Assembly: GCF_030272615.1 (NCBI RefSeq)
Contig: NC_081409.1
Location: forward strand, 530,012,291-530,076,290
Length of the DNA: 64,000 bases
Direction: 5' to 3'
DNA from: Cryptomeria japonica
Taxonomy: Eukaryota > Streptophyta > Pinopsida > Cupressales > Cupressaceae
The notes beneath the pieces were generated by a model. It saw nothing but the letters and a program-made list of their open reading frames with translations, was not told the origin of the DNA and did not search any database. A program made the position numbers and the translations under genes. This document shows positions 36,481 through 48,511 of this stretch, piece by piece; the stretch's first letter is position 1, and each line of letters begins with the position of its first letter.

Positions 36481-38143
36481 AGTGCAAATCAGTGCTTGAG
36501 TTATACTTTTTGGTAAATGAAGTTGTGGGAACTATCTTTGTTCTCCTTCACAAATATATCAAAAAGACTAAACCTTTCACATGAGGCGTTTATGCAAAGT
36601 ATGCAATATAGAGTTGTGAGTGTTTTAGTTTTATTTATTGGATTCTTGTGAGTTCCTTATCATTGCAAGTCATTTTCAATCATTGGTGGATCACCTAGCA
36701 ATATTTAAATTTCAGTTTTATGCATATCCTTCTACCTCTTTTCCAGTCGAGAAGTCTTTAGTTTTTAGGTGATCAAATAGGAAGCCGACCTATAATCCTG
36801 ATGTCTACTCTCATAATAGGATACCCACAGCCTCAAAGTAGTCCAATGTGTCACTGGATTCCAGGAATGTCAAGCTTACATTAGGTGCAAATCCATGTGA
36901 CAACACTAATCTCCCTTAGTCTCTCATAGGTTGAGATGGCTCCACATGTCCATAAGGCTAGTGCCTTGTGCCTTATGTTATTATGTTTTGAGGATGACAT
37001 GTGATGAAACTCCACTCCTACATGTGTTTTCCCTTTATGATTTATGATTATTCTTATTGGATGCATTTATGTCTTGATGAGTTTTACGCCTCTGGGAGTT
37101 CATTCTTGTTGTATGTGTGAGTTCTTGTTTGAGATTCCTTATGTGTTTATTCTCCTTGGTTATAGGTGCCAACTTAGGTTTAGAGTATGTGTTGGGACAT
37201 TGTGTCATCTCCTATCATGGGGGGTGGTTCCATTGGTTCCACATGGTCAGGAGGTTGGTGCTTTTTAGCCATTGGGATGTTCTCTTGGATTCTTCTTGTG
37301 TGGGTGTGAATTCTTCTTCATGATGTACTATGGATGTACCTTGTAGTAGTTTTATGTAATGGATAAGATAGAATGCATGTAATGTAATATCTTTGTATAT
37401 AGTAGATGGATTCTTGTAGTAGAAAGAGCTATGCTCATGATGTATTTAATGTACTCATATTTGTAAGATGAATTGTAGTTGCAGATTGAAATTTAGGGAT
37501 ATTATATTTTTACTATTGTAGAGACGTGATCTTATAAATCATGGAAATAAGTGGATTATAGTTGGAATAGAATAGAATTGCATTATGGTTTAGTTGTATT
37601 ATTTCATGGAATGTTTAGAGGCTAGTTAGAATGTTAAATAATCTTGAAGGAGGAATATTTGTAGATTAATAAGTGAATATGTTAGAATATGTTATTTGGA
37701 TCTAGTAAATAGGAATGATTCACAGTTTCATTGGTAGAAAGGAAATCATGCATATCATGAGGAATAAGTAATGTTGTAGATTGCATATCTCATGGTTAAA
37801 GAATTAGAATATGATGCATTAATGAAGGTGAAATATACCTATCATGTGTGTAGTATGTTATTGTTAAAATGAATTAAGTAATGATGTTAAAGTACCCTAG
37901 AGAAAGATTATTGATGTTGTTTTATTTCCGCTTGTGTTATTTGATGAAATGAGCAATGATGTATGTTCATATTGGTTAATTGGTTAATGAATATAAATAG
38001 ATGGGGATTTTATATGTTGCATTAGTTCTTATTAGATGTTAGTTAAGAAATTTTTTTTATCTTCATTTGTATATTTTTATTTAGTTTCTTTAGGGTATTT
38101 TGGTGGGCATTATAGACATCATAAGAATAATGAGTATAATGTC
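36481..38143. other. Unassigned AT-rich sequence between D and E
   Basis: The first ~250 bases continue the LTR-like sequence interrupted by D. From about 36750 to 37320 nothing is recognised; two overlapping ORFs at 37044-37323 lack any motif. From 37320 the sequence is strongly AT-rich with many atgtaatg/gatgtat phrases and may be the body of the LTR of element F, which resumes at 44907. No gene is supported. Confidence 0.4.
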
Positions 38144-38148
38144 AAGAA
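38144..38148. repeat. Left target-site duplication of element E
   Basis: AAGAA, identical to 44902-44906. Confidence 0.9.
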
Positions 38149-39291
38149 TGTTGGTATTATGGATGACTTTATCTTGTGTTGCATTGGTTTTGTCATTAAT
38201 GTCAACACTTATCTTATTGGAGGTCTAAATTGTTGATTTGGCACTATGGTTATATTGGTTTATTGTTGAACCACCATATTGTGTTCACCGGCATGGTTAG
38301 TGGCTTATGCACAGTCACCAGTATATGTTCACTAGCAAGATATATTGTTCACCGGTAGTGATGATGACTTAGTATCATTTGGAGATTATATGGTTATGTC
38401 AAAGACATGGATTGGATAATTGGATTTGGTGTTTTTCTTATTGGTCTAATTGGGTTGACAGATTTGCCTTTACTGGTAGATAGGTCTAGGTTATGGATCG
38501 GTACATGATATCTATTCCAGATCAGCACAACATGTCTTGGAAATGGTTTATTGATTGGATAATGTTGTAAATGCATTGAGCCGACATATTGTATCACATC
38601 AAGACTTATTTGTAATTGATTTTATTCTAATATCTTTAGTTAGTCGACCTCATGTATAGGTCTTAGGTTTTGTATATATGATTGTAAGATCTTATTGAAG
38701 ATCGATCATGATGAGTGTGTGTGAATATTGAAGAGTGAAAATAAGCAAATCCTTGTGCGAATCACACAAACATTATCTGAAGGTTGAAGGAAAGGTTATG
38801 AAGGTGTTTGACACTCTTGTTTAGAGCTTAAACAGGTACTGAATCCAACATTGCAGATGCTATTCTGAGGCAGTACATTGTTATTGGATTTAACCATCCA
38901 ACTATAGTCAATGTGACTCCTATTTTATGATTGAGTAGTGAGATCTAGGTGGTTGGCCTTTCTGCATGTGAAGACCCCATTTGTATACACTTACTATGTA
39001 CAATAGTATCATTTGATTGTGGGTAAGGTTTCCCACTATGGTTTTTCCACTTATAGGGTTTCCACATCAAAATCTTCATGTCATGTGTTGTGGATGTCGT
39101 TTCTCTTTTTGTTCCATGCATTAAGTTACACCAATACTGCTATAATTGTTAATCTGTCTCACTGGCATTTAAGTTTGGTTTACCGGCACTAAGTTTTAAG
39201 TTGGATTAATTTTCTTTGGATTATAATTTATTGACAATTGGTTCACAACTAATTCACCCCCCCTCTCATTTGTCCTTCCCAGTTCCTAACA
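38149..39291 (+). repeat. 5' LTR of element E (1143 bp)
   Basis: It starts TGTTGGTATTATGG and ends AGTTCCTAACA. A TATATAT at 38673-38679 is shared with the 3' LTR (44304-44310) and is a possible TATA box. Confidence 0.95.
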
Positions 39292-39293
39292 AT

Positions 39294-39305
39294 TGGTATA
39301 AGAGC
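39294..39305 (+). promoter_or_regulatory. Primer-binding site of E (initiator tRNA-Met, 1 mismatch)
   Basis: TGGTATAAGAGC, two bases after the LTR, against canonical TGGTATCAGAGC. Confidence 0.9.
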
Positions 39306-39348
39306 TAAGTCCTCTGTTTGCAAAAGCCTAAGAGCTTGAGAAGATCCT

Positions 39349-40432
39349 ATGGTAACAAATATTTTCAAGAAGGATAGTCTGAAACTTGATGGAACTAACT
39401 ATGGTATATGGAAGATCAGAATGGTAACACATCTGAACTGCATTGGAAGAGATATATGGGATGTTACAAAGAATGGCTATGTTGGTCCTACTCCAAATCA
39501 ACATCATCCATCGACATTGGCTAAGGACTTGGAGAATGATTGCAAAGCAAGAGAAGCACTTTTGAGTGCATTATCAAATCAGCAAATCATGGGATTATCA
39601 GACCAATCTACTACTAAAGATATTTGGGATAAACTAAAAATATTGAGTGAAGGAGATACCACTGTCAAAATTGCAAAACTGGAATGTTACTGAGTCAGGA
39701 ATGAAAATTTAAAAATGGAAGAAGATGAAAAAAATTCTGCATTTATGGAAAGAGTTGATGAAATTGTTTTAGGAATACAATGTTGTGGAGGATCTTTAAG
39801 TGAAGATGAAATTGTGTCTAAAGTTTTAAGAGCTTTGCCACCGGCTTACAAAATGAAAGTGACTGGTATTAATGAGTTGAGAACAATGCCTAATACATCA
39901 GTTTCTAGAGATACTTTGGTTGGAAAACTTTCAACATTTGAGCTTGAAGAGTTTGGTCTTGTTGCTATAGTCAAGACTGATTTAGCTTTCAAAGAATCAT
40001 CATCAACATCATCATCATCTAACAAAACTGATTGGAAAGCACTTTATGCAAAATAACTTGGAGATATGAGAAGAGAAAATGAAGAACTTGAAGAACTTGA
40101 ACCACTATTTTCAAGGAAGATGCCTAAAGGTCCAACAGGAAGTAAGTATGAAGGTAAAGCACCTTTCAAATGTTTTAATTTTCAATAAAGTTGGTCATAT
40201 GGATTCTAGGTGTCCTGATAGACATGCAAGACTAAGGGAGGAAGCAAAAAGAACATATAAGCCTAACCCTAAATATCAGAGATACAAATTTAAGAAAAAT
40301 AGAGATAAGTCATGTTACTATGCAGATGAAGGTGTTACAGATGACTCAGATGAAGATCTAGCAAATAATGGATGGGCTTTTGTTGCAATAAAAGAATATC
40401 AACTGGCACCTATTGTCAAACCGGTAGAGTAG
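39349..40432 (+). pseudogene. gag: Element E gag, broken
   Basis: Copia-type Gag starts at MVTNIFKKDSLKLDGTNYG, with the typical NYGIWKIRM opening and a GLSDQSTTKDIWDKLK middle. A stop at 39691-39693 splits it, and it continues through LRALPPAYKMKVTGI to about 40056. The zinc knuckle near 40165-40215 (KCFNF, KVGHMDSRCP) has lost its second Cys (Phe instead) and contains a frameshift. A Lys-rich, then acidic tail (TDDSDEDL) leads to a TAG at 40432. Confidence 0.88.
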
Positions 40433-41810
40433 GAACTGGCAGCAAAAAATGAATAAAAGGATGAATGGATTATAGATAGTGGATGCTCGCAACATATGAC
40501 TGGTGATAAAAGAAAATTCTTATCATTTTAGGAAATTCATGGAGGTCTAGTAAGATTTGGAGATGATAAATCTTGTTTAATCAAAGGAAGAGGCACTATA
40601 TCTTTGGATGGTAAGCACAATACTGACAATGTTTATTATGTAGAAGGTTTAAAGCATAATCTTTTGAGTGTTGGTCAGTTAGTGGAAAAAGGATTTTAGT
40701 TACAATTTAAGAATGGAAAAAGAAAAATCATAAACAGAACTGGATTGGAGATTGCAATCAGTAATCAGACTAAAGGTAATATCTTTCATTTGAATACCAA
40801 CGATAAGACATGTTTGATTGCACACATTGATGAAAGTGGGTTATGGCATAAAAGACTTTGTCATGTAAATTTTGATTGCATTGTAAAGATCAGTTCAACT
40901 AAGGCAGAAGGGATTTACCTAAGATTGTGAAACCTCATAATATGGTATGTAAGGAATGACAAATGGGAAAGAAAGTTAGAACAACATTTAAGAGCATTAC
41001 TGAGAAATCCAATAATATTCTTGATTTAATTCATACTGATTTATGTGGTCCAGCAAGAACAAGAAGTCTACAGTGTGATAAATACTTTATGCTAATAATT
41101 GATGATTATTCTAGAATGTGTTGGGTTACCTATCTCAAGGAGAAATCAGGAGCTTTTGGAAAATTCAAGATATACAAGGCAATGGTAGAGAATGAAACTA
41201 GCAAGAAAGTAAAATGCTTGAGATCAAATCAAGGAGGTGAATTTACATCTAGAGAATTTAATGCATTCTGTGAAGTGAATGGAATCAAAAGACAACTATC
41301 AGCACCCTGAACACCCCAGCAGAATGGAGTTGTGGAAAGGAAGATCAAAACTATTCTAGATGCAGCAAGAACCATGTTGATGGAAGCAAATCTACCTCAT
41401 ATATATTGGAGATAAGCAATGAATACAATGTTTTATACTTTCAATAGAGTTCACATCAAAAGTAAAACCGGTAAGACCCCTTATGAACTATGATTTTTAG
41501 TCATAATCCTACTCTTAAATACTTCAGAATATTTGGAAGCAAATGTTATATTAGAAGAGATGAGTATATTGGTAAATTTGATCCTAGAAGTGATGAAAGA
41601 ATATTTCTTGGTTATTCTTTTATAAGTAAGGCATACAGATGTTATAATAAAATATTACAGAAAATCATTGAGAGTATTAATGTGAAGGTAGATGAACATT
41701 TTAGAGGAGATTTACGATTTGTAGAACCGGTAGTTGAAATGATTACAAATGAACTGGCACAGATTGCATCGGTACAGAGTGAAGATCCAGTCACACCGGC
41801 ATCATAAGAG
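40433..41810 (+). pseudogene. pol: Element E protease and integrase, broken
   Basis: The protease active site DSGCSQHMTG (about 40477) is intact. A GAG-pre-integrase segment (LWHKRLCHVNFD) leads to the integrase: LDLIHTDLCGP (first Asp), CLRSNQGGEF, where Asn (AAT at 41227-41229) replaces the second catalytic Asp, and NGVVERK (Glu intact). Stops occur near 40501-40532, 40698, 41307 and 41415. The integrase C-terminal part (FRIFGSKCYIRRDE, SDERIFLGYSF) runs from 41490 to a TAA near 41807. Confidence 0.88.
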
Positions 41811-43403
41811 AACTCAACTATGACTGAAGAACAACAACATGCGAATGTAAATCAGAATAAACCCAGGTATGTAAGATTGAATCATTCAGAGAATAAGATA
41901 ATTGGAAACAAAAATCAAGGTGTTATGACTAGAGGAAGATTGACAAATGAAGATTGGATAAAAGCAATGGAAGATGAATTAGAACAAATTGAAAATAATA
42001 ATACTTGGACATTAGTTCCCCGACCTAAAGACAAAAATGTAAATGGAACTAAATGGGTATTTAGAAATAAACTTAATGAAGATGGTGAAATAATTAGGAA
42101 CAAAGCAAGATTAGTTTGTAAAGGTTATTCACAGAAACAAGGAATTGGTTATAATGAAACCTTTGCACCAGTAGCCAGAATTGAGGCAGTTAGACTATTT
42201 CTTGCATTTATAGATTATAAGAACTATAAATTTTATTAGATGGATGTAAAACATGCATTTTTGAATGGAGATCTTGAAGAGGAATTTTACATTGAACAAC
42301 CTAATGGATTTTCTTTGACAGATGACAAGGATATGGTTTGCAGGTTAAGGAAAGCTTTATATGGATTAAAGCAAGCTCCCAAATCTTGGTATGATAGATT
42401 GGATAAATATCTTTTAAAGCTTGGTTACACAAAAGGTAATACTGACAGTATTTTGTATTACAAAGTTACCAATGATGATATTTTGGTTATTGAAGTATTT
42501 GTGGATGATATCATTTTTGTAGGTGAAGAAGAGTTATGTAAAGACTTTGCTAACAAGATGCAGGAAGAATTTGAAATGTCTATGATTGGAGAGATAAAAA
42601 AATTTCTAGGTTTGCAGATTTCACAAACAGATAAAGGTATATACATATGTCAAACAAAATACTTGAAGGAACTCTTGAAGAAATTTGGTATGGAAAACTC
42701 CAACCCGGTAAGCACTCCTATGACTACAACTAATAAATTGACTTTGAAGGATGATTAAGCTCCTATTAATCCAACAAGGTACAAATCTATGATTGAAGGA
42801 TTATTATATTTGACACAAACCAGACCTGATATAATGAATGTAGTATGTATTGTATCTAGATTTCAAAGCAATCCTAAAGAAAATCATGAATCAACAATAA
42901 AAAGGATTTTTCGATACCTACAAGGCACAACAAATCTTGGTTTATGGTATCCTAAGGATGAAAATTTTGAGTTATGTGCATACATAGATGCAAATTGGGC
43001 AAGAGATGTAGATGATAGGAAGAGTACCACTGGTGGTGCATTATTTCTTGATAAAAGATTGATTTCATGGATAAGAAATAAGTAGACTTGTACATCATTA
43101 TCTATAGAAGAATCAGAATATATTGTAGCAGCAACTAATTGTACTCAGGTATTATGGATCAAGCAAATGTTGAAAGATATAAAGGTAAAGTGCAAAGAAC
43201 TCATAACTATCTATTGTGATAATTCAACATCAATTGATATATCAAAGAATCCGGTATTTCACTCTAAGACAAAGCATGTTTCTATTAAGTACAATTTTTT
43301 GAAAGAGAATGTTGAAGTAAATGGAGTGAGATTGGTTTATGTGAATACTAAAGAGCAAATTGTAGATATCTTTGCAAAGCCTTTGCCTAAGGAAACATTT
43401 TAA
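41811..43403 (+). pseudogene. pol: Element E reverse transcriptase and RNase H, broken
   Basis: Copia RT begins at NEDWIKAMEDELEQIENNNTW with GTKWVFRNKLNEDG and ARLVCKGYSQKQGIGYNETFAPVAR. TAG at 42237-42239 interrupts it before MDVKHAFLNGDLEE. The catalytic motif is FVDD (42498-42509); the family usually has YVDD, and both Asp are kept. YLTQTRPDI and the RNase H motifs (YIDANWARD, KSTTGG, YCDNSTSIDISKNPVFHSKTKHV) follow, ending at DIFAKPLPKETF and TAA 43401-43403. Further single stops lie at 42756-42758 and 43083-43085; the frame itself is well preserved. Confidence 0.92.
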
Positions 43404-43767
43404 TATCTCAGAGAGAAGCTTGGGGTAATTTCCCCATGGGTAGAGACTTGAATGATGAAGATTGGCATCAAACCAGCAGGGACTAATTGAAAAATCTTTT
43501 TCCAGCTTTGATGAAGGAGAGCTACTACTCAAGGGGAGCAGTTAGCTATTTGTTATGTTTTGATTCTTAACTACTTTGGCATTTGATGTCAAAGGGTGAG
43601 AGATATCTATGGAAAAACTTTGTACTTTGGGGAGAGATGTATTTTTGGTTATATGGTTTCTGTTTTGGCACAGAACTTTGTATTGATCTATTTTGGGAGA
43701 TTGTTGGTTTATTGGTTTTTGGCATTCTATTTTTGGCACTTAGATATCTAGTGTTGTCATCAATGCC
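43404..43767 (+). other. Element E untranslated region before polypurine tract
   Basis: About 360 bp of G- and T-rich sequence between pol and the purine tract; short ORFs in it show no family motif. Confidence 0.6.
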
Positions 43768-43779
43768 AAAGGGGGAGAT
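43768..43779 (+). promoter_or_regulatory. Polypurine tract of E
   Basis: AAAGGGGGAGAT immediately before the 3' LTR. Confidence 0.92.
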
Positions 43780-44901
43780 TGTTGGTATTATGGATGACTT
43801 TGTCATGTGTTGCATTGATTTCATCATTGATGTCAACACTTGTCTTCTTGGAGGTCTACATTGTTGATTTGGCATTATGGTTATATTGGTTTATTATTGA
43901 ACCGCCATATTGTGTTCACCGACATGGTTAGTGGCTTATGCATAGGCACTGGTATATGTTCACCAGCAAGATATATTGTTCACCGGCAGTGATGATGACT
44001 TAGTATCATCTGGAGATCATTTTTTTATGTCGAAGACATGGATTGGATGTTTGGATTTGGTGTTTTTCTTATAGGTCTAATCAGGTTGACAGATTTGCCT
44101 TTACCGACAGATAGGTCTAGGTTATGGATCGGTACATGATATCTATTCCAAATCAGCATGACATGTCCTAGAAATGGTTTATTGATTGGATAATATGGTA
44201 AATGCATTGATTCGACATATTGTATCGCATCAAGACTTATTTGTAATTGATTTTATTCTAATATCTTTAGTGAGCTGACCTCATGTATAGGTCTTAGGTT
44301 TTGTATATATGATTGTAAGATCTTATTGAAGATCGATCATGATGAGTGTGTGCGAATATTGAAGAGGAAAAATAAGCAGATCCTTGTGTGAATCACACAC
44401 ATATTATCTGAAGGTGTTTGACACTCATGTTCAAAGCTTAAACTAGTACTGAATCCAGCATTGCAGATGCTATTCTAAGGTAGTACATTATTATTGGATT
44501 TAACCATCCAACTGTAGTCAGTGTGACTCATATTCTTTAATTGAACAGTGAGATCTAGGTGGTTGGCCTTTCTGCATGTGCAAACCCCATTTGTATACAC
44601 TTACTATCTATAGTAGTATCATTTGATTGTGGGTAAGGTTTCCCACCGTGTTTTTTCCCCTTAAAAGGTTTCCACATCAAAATCTTCATGTCATGTATTG
44701 TGGATGTTGTTTCTCTTTTTGTTTCATGCATTAAGTTACACCGATACTCCTATAACTGTTAATATGTCCAACCAACATTTAAGTTTGGTTTATCGCCACT
44801 AATTTTTAAGTTGGATTAATTTGCTTTGGATTATAATTTATTGAAAAATAGTTCACAACTGATTCACCCCCCCTCTCAGTTGTCCTTCCTAGTTCCTAAC
44901 A
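43780..44901 (+). repeat. 3' LTR of element E (1122 bp)
   Basis: It matches 38149-39291 and ends AGTTCCTAACA. It lacks a short stretch present in the 5' copy near 38785. Confidence 0.95.
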
Positions 44902-44906
44902 AAGAA
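44902..44906. repeat. Right target-site duplication of element E
   Basis: AAGAA, identical to 38144-38148. Confidence 0.9.
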
Positions 44907-44937
44907 TGGAGACATTACATTCATTTATTCTAACAAT

Positions 44938-44949
44938 TGGTATCAGAGC
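44938..44949 (+). promoter_or_regulatory. Primer-binding site of F (initiator tRNA-Met)
   Basis: TGGTATCAGAGC, exact, two bases after the inferred LTR end. Confidence 0.9.
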
Positions 44950-44976
44950 CTAGTTCCTCAAAAGGAGTCTAACAAC

Positions 44977-46140
44977 TTGAGTAAGATCCAAAAGATTGAA
45001 TCAGTGGACTCTAATTTGCAGAAACAACTTATTGTGGCACTCAAAGATCTTGATGCAACGATGAAAGAAAAAAGTAACCTAAGGAGAAGTCTGGATGCTG
45101 CTGAAAATTTTATTGAATCTCTGAAAGAACAAGGGAACACATCTAGAGAAAAGAGAAAGGAACTAATGGATACAATCAAGGAGAAAGAAGAATAAAGCAT
45201 TGACAATCAAGCCCTACAAGACAAGTTAGATGAATGTGAGAAGCTTGCTAGAGATAATGCAGTCCTCAACAATGAGATGCAATCCATTGTGATGAAGCTG
45301 ACAAAGGAGATTGAAAATAGGAAGTAGAATGAGGAAAATGAGACTCAATCATTATAGGAAAAAAGTGATGAATGTTATAGATTGAACTATGAGAATGATC
45401 AGTTGAGATGTGAATTGGCACAATCCAAGAATGATGGGAAAGAAGTTGAAAGGAAGATCATAATTCTAAGAGATTAACTTTCCATTTCTAATGAGTACAA
45501 ATAAAAATTCCTAGCTCAACCAAGCTAGATAAGATGCTAGAAAGTCAGAGAAGTGGTAAAGACATGTGAGGACTTGGATATGAGAAAGGAGAATCCTCTA
45601 GTTCTGGACAAAGCAATCATCAGAAGAGCAAGAGACCTCTAGTAAGACAACTGAATGCTTATAAATTAAGTGGTAAATGTTTTGTTTGCAATAAATTTAG
45701 TCATATGGCAAGTCAATGCAGAAATAGGATGATGAGTAATGGTTCTGCCTTTATCGCTCAATATTTCAAATACAACAATTTTGGTCATAAATTAAACATG
45801 TGCAAAGTTGTGATGAATAATTTCTACAATAAGAGATGTTATTCTTGTGGAATTCTTGGACACATTTCTAACCAATGCAGGATGAGATAAAATCAAATGA
45901 ACTTTAGGCCTATTGTTTGCTATGCATGCAACAAATCCAGTCACATTAAAAAATATTGCAAAAGCAAGAATGTGAGGATGAATGCTTTAGCAAACAAGAA
46001 TAGATCATTTGAAAAGGGAAAAGCGAAGGTTGAAGAGGTCAAAGAGAAGAATAAGAAGATGTAGGTTAAGAAGGAAGATTCAAATGCATAGAATGGCTCC
46101 ACACCCGATTCTGGTGTTGGAACCTCATCTAATAACTAAG
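44977..46140 (+). pseudogene. gag: Element F gag-like protein with four zinc knuckles, broken
   Basis: The readable start is a coiled-coil stretch rich in Lys, Glu and Leu (LQKQLIVALKDLDATMKEKS) to TAA at 45193, and heptad-rich sequence continues to about 45480 with stops. A knuckle array follows: C-FV-C-NKFS-H-MASQ-C (~45679-45720); a second whose first two Cys are Tyr (YFKYNNFGHKLNMC, ~45763); C-YS-C-GILG-H-ISNQ-C (~45838-45881); and C-YA-C-NKSS-H-IKKY-C (~45917-45959). A Lys-rich tail follows. Knuckles of this kind bind RNA in Gag proteins. The N-terminal gag domain proper is not clear, so the start is uncertain. Confidence 0.7.
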
Positions 46141-46755
46141 GCATTGGACCTTAGGGGGGAATATTTTCATGCAGATCCTTAAAACCCCCTTTCAGAGATT
46201 TGTAATTGACCGAAGAAAGTTGTAGATGATCGAGATTAGTTGTGAAGTTGATAGCCAGAATATTACATGCCTATCTTAGAATCCGGTGATGAATTGTTGG
46301 AAAACAAGGTATCTGAAAATCCTTTAGGGTTGTGCATTTATTACAACTTAAAGTTAGGTTTTCAGAGGATAAAAGGGTAGTCTATCATTCATTCTTCACA
46401 TTGCGAACAAAGAGAAAGAGTAGGAGAGCGAGGTAAACAAGATTGAGCAGTGATAATAGAGCTTGAAGCGATCTGATAGAAATTCCTAGCATCCGATTGA
46501 AATTGAAAAGGTATTTATCCATGTTTGAGCTATTTTTCATACCCTATTTTTGAAATGGCATCATCATATGGTTTAGAAACTCTGTTGGTAGTAGAAATCA
46601 CTAATAGGGCAAGGCCAGTATTCAAGAAACATTCATTTAAATCGGTCAAAGATTATCCGAATGGAGCATTTTCTTATGTGCCATATGGAGTGTTGTATAA
46701 TAAGGATATTAGGGCAAGCATTCACTATAATTTCAAAGAGCATGAGAATGCAGAC
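46141..46755 (+). other. Non-coding stretch after F gag
   Basis: A purine run (ttaggggggaat, 46151-46162) sits at its start. Then comes about 390 bp without a gene, purine-rich around 46420-46440 like a transcript leader, followed by the ORF at 46555. Confidence 0.4.
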
Positions 46756-46761
46756 TGTTAG
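46555..46761 (+). CDS. Short ORF cut by element G; family not recognised
   Basis: An ATG at 46555 opens a frame (MASSYGLETLLVVEI, PVFKKHSFKSVKDYPNGAF, YVPYGVLYNKDIRASIHYNF) with protein-like composition. It is truncated at 46755, where element G inserts; the stop lies in the LTR. The leader-like sequence before it and good initiation context (tgaaATGGC) suggest the 5' end of a real coding region belonging to element F or to a host gene. I do not recognise the family. Confidence 0.35.
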   Translation: MASSYGLETLLVVEITNRARPVFKKHSFKSVKDYPNGAFSYVPYGVLYNKDIRASIHYNFKEHENADC

Positions 46762-46959
46762 AGTAATCGAGTCTTTACTTGATTAATTAAACAATATTTG
46801 TTTAATTATTTAAGTTCTCTTTATCTCTTTTACACTTAAGCTAACTTTAGGTGCATAATAATTAATATTTTTATTAATTATTATGTGCAAGCCTAGGTTT
46901 TCATTTTTAGGGTTTCTTGACCTAGTAGAGGTTAATTATTTTCTTTGTATCATTGATTG
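46756..46959 (+). repeat. Element G LTR1, left half
   Basis: It begins TGTTAGAGTAATCGAG, like LTR2 (TGTTAGAGTTATC). It is broken at GATTG by element A2 and resumes at 60066. Together the halves make about 377 bp. Confidence 0.75.
46955..46959. repeat. Left target-site duplication of A2
   Basis: GATTG, identical to 60061-60065. Confidence 0.93.
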
Positions 46960-48511
46960 TGTAGCTAGGAATCTGGAAATCATCAAAGCAAATATCAATA
47001 TTAATCTAGCTTAATCACGAAAGCTTAAATGCAATGATAACAATCCTAATTACACTCAATAAAGACATGAAAACAAAACATTCAAGATTGAAAACTAAGC
47101 AAACCAAATGCAGACTTGAATGTCTCCTTCATGTGGCTCCATTGTTCTTCTTTATTCTTCAAATGGCTTTGTTTGTGGATCTCACCTACTAGTGCAAAAG
47201 CATGATGTGAAAGCAAGTAGACAAGAAGGTAGCGCAAGAATACTCGAAGCGTGATTGATTCGGGGATCGATTCGAAAAAGTGATTAGTTGGGATTGAAGA
47301 AATTCATCCAATTTATAGACAAATTGGAGAAAAGACAAGATTAGCATGAATAGATTCGAATGGAAATTGCAAATCAAGAATGACAAATTATGACAAATTT
47401 GCACTTTCTATGCAAAAATTGATTGATTGTCAATTCATGACAAATTTCTATGTCAAAATTGATTGATTGTCAATTATGACAAATTATGACAACTTGAAAT
47501 GTCATTCCCATGAAATTAGGAGAAAAATAGGAGAGAATTGAAAATTAGAAAATGAGGAAATTAGGAATTAAGAAATTAGGAAAATTAGAAAATGGAGAAA
47601 TTAGGAATTAAGTGAATTAATTAACAATTTTTCATTTATTAATTAATTCACAAAAAGGGAGGAATTAGTTAGCCAATTAAATAAACATTTATTTGTGACA
47701 AGAAGACTTAGGATAAATAAATAAATTATTTAACCTAGAGGGAGAAATGACAAACAAGGTTAAATGAATAAATCATGAAACCCTAGAAGATGAATTAGAA
47801 AATGCAAGAATGACAATTAGGTCCTGATTGAAGGATCGATTTGATCATGATTCTGACTTGATAAAAGACCAATGCTGACAAATGATTTGATTGATAAATG
47901 CACCAATTGATGAGGAACAATGACTAATTGATCCAAATTGACATGATTGAGAAAGATGATGATCGATGACAAATTGATCGCAAAATGACAAAATTGACAA
48001 GAGGACAAGGATCGATGACAAAATAGATTGCAAAACGACAAGATTGAAAATGACCACGATCGATGACAAATCGTTTGCAAGACAACAAGATTGAAAATGA
48101 CAACGATCGATGACAAATCGATCGCAAGATGACAAAATTGACAACGACAACGATCGATGACAAATCGATCGCAAAATGACAAGATTGATAAGAGGACAAA
48201 ACCCTAATTAGGATTGATGATGTCCAAAATGAAATCGAATTGACGATGTCAAAATATGACAAATGAGCACGCACAATGATGCGACAGGATAAGATTGACC
48301 AAAATCATTACTGAAGATTGTTGTTGACAAGACCATATTCGAAAGCGAGATAAATGAAGAATGCAGAAGAATGACTCGATGCTTGCAAATGATAAAGACC
48401 AAGTGCGAATCATAGGAGAAATGTTAATGCGATGCAAAAACCCTAAAATAAGGCAATGCACAAATGTTAAAGTATGACTCCACAAGCGTTGACTATTTTT
48501 AGACGTCTACA
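46960..48511 (-). repeat. 3' LTR of A2 (left on the plus strand)
   Basis: TGTAGCTAGGAATC to GACGTCTACA, 1552 bp. It has fewer attgattgattgtcaatt-type units than the other LTR (47410-47500 against 58880-59025), which explains most of the length difference. Confidence 0.95.
47940..48177. repeat. Tandem repeat in A2 left LTR, 5 x ~48 bp
   Basis: Five units with gatcgatgacaaatcgatcgcaa, followed by a partial one; the same block as 59489-59726 and 6712-7097. Confidence 0.9.

Larger units (their letters stand above)
38149..44901 (+). mobile_element. Ty1/copia element E, 6.75 kb, complete but inactive
   Basis: It has LTRs of 1143 and 1122 bp, exact AAGAA duplications, a primer-binding site with one mismatch to the initiator-Met type, and gag, protease, integrase, RT and RNase H in copia order. 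It ends with a CCAAAGGGGGAGAT purine tract, a form common in plant copia elements. It is inserted 30 bp before the primer-binding site of element F. About 10 LTR differences in the first ~100 bases by eye make it the oldest complete copy here. Confidence 0.95.
44907..46755 (+). mobile_element. Element F (copia-type), gag-bearing fragment
   Basis: The last 29 bases of an LTR (to ctaaca at 44935) are followed by an exact TGGTATCAGAGC and a gag-like region. The rest of the LTR lies left of element E. No protease, integrase or RT follows the gag; after about 46140 the sequence turns non-coding and at 46756 element G begins. F was therefore either a gag-only, non-autonomous element or is truncated. 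Its leader (gttcctcaaaaggagtctaacaac) resembles that of E, so the two may be distantly related. Confidence 0.7.

Noticed and set aside
37044-37323. Hydrophobic ORFs as a membrane protein gene
   Set aside because: Two overlapping short frames with no start context or homologous motif, in unassigned repeat DNA.
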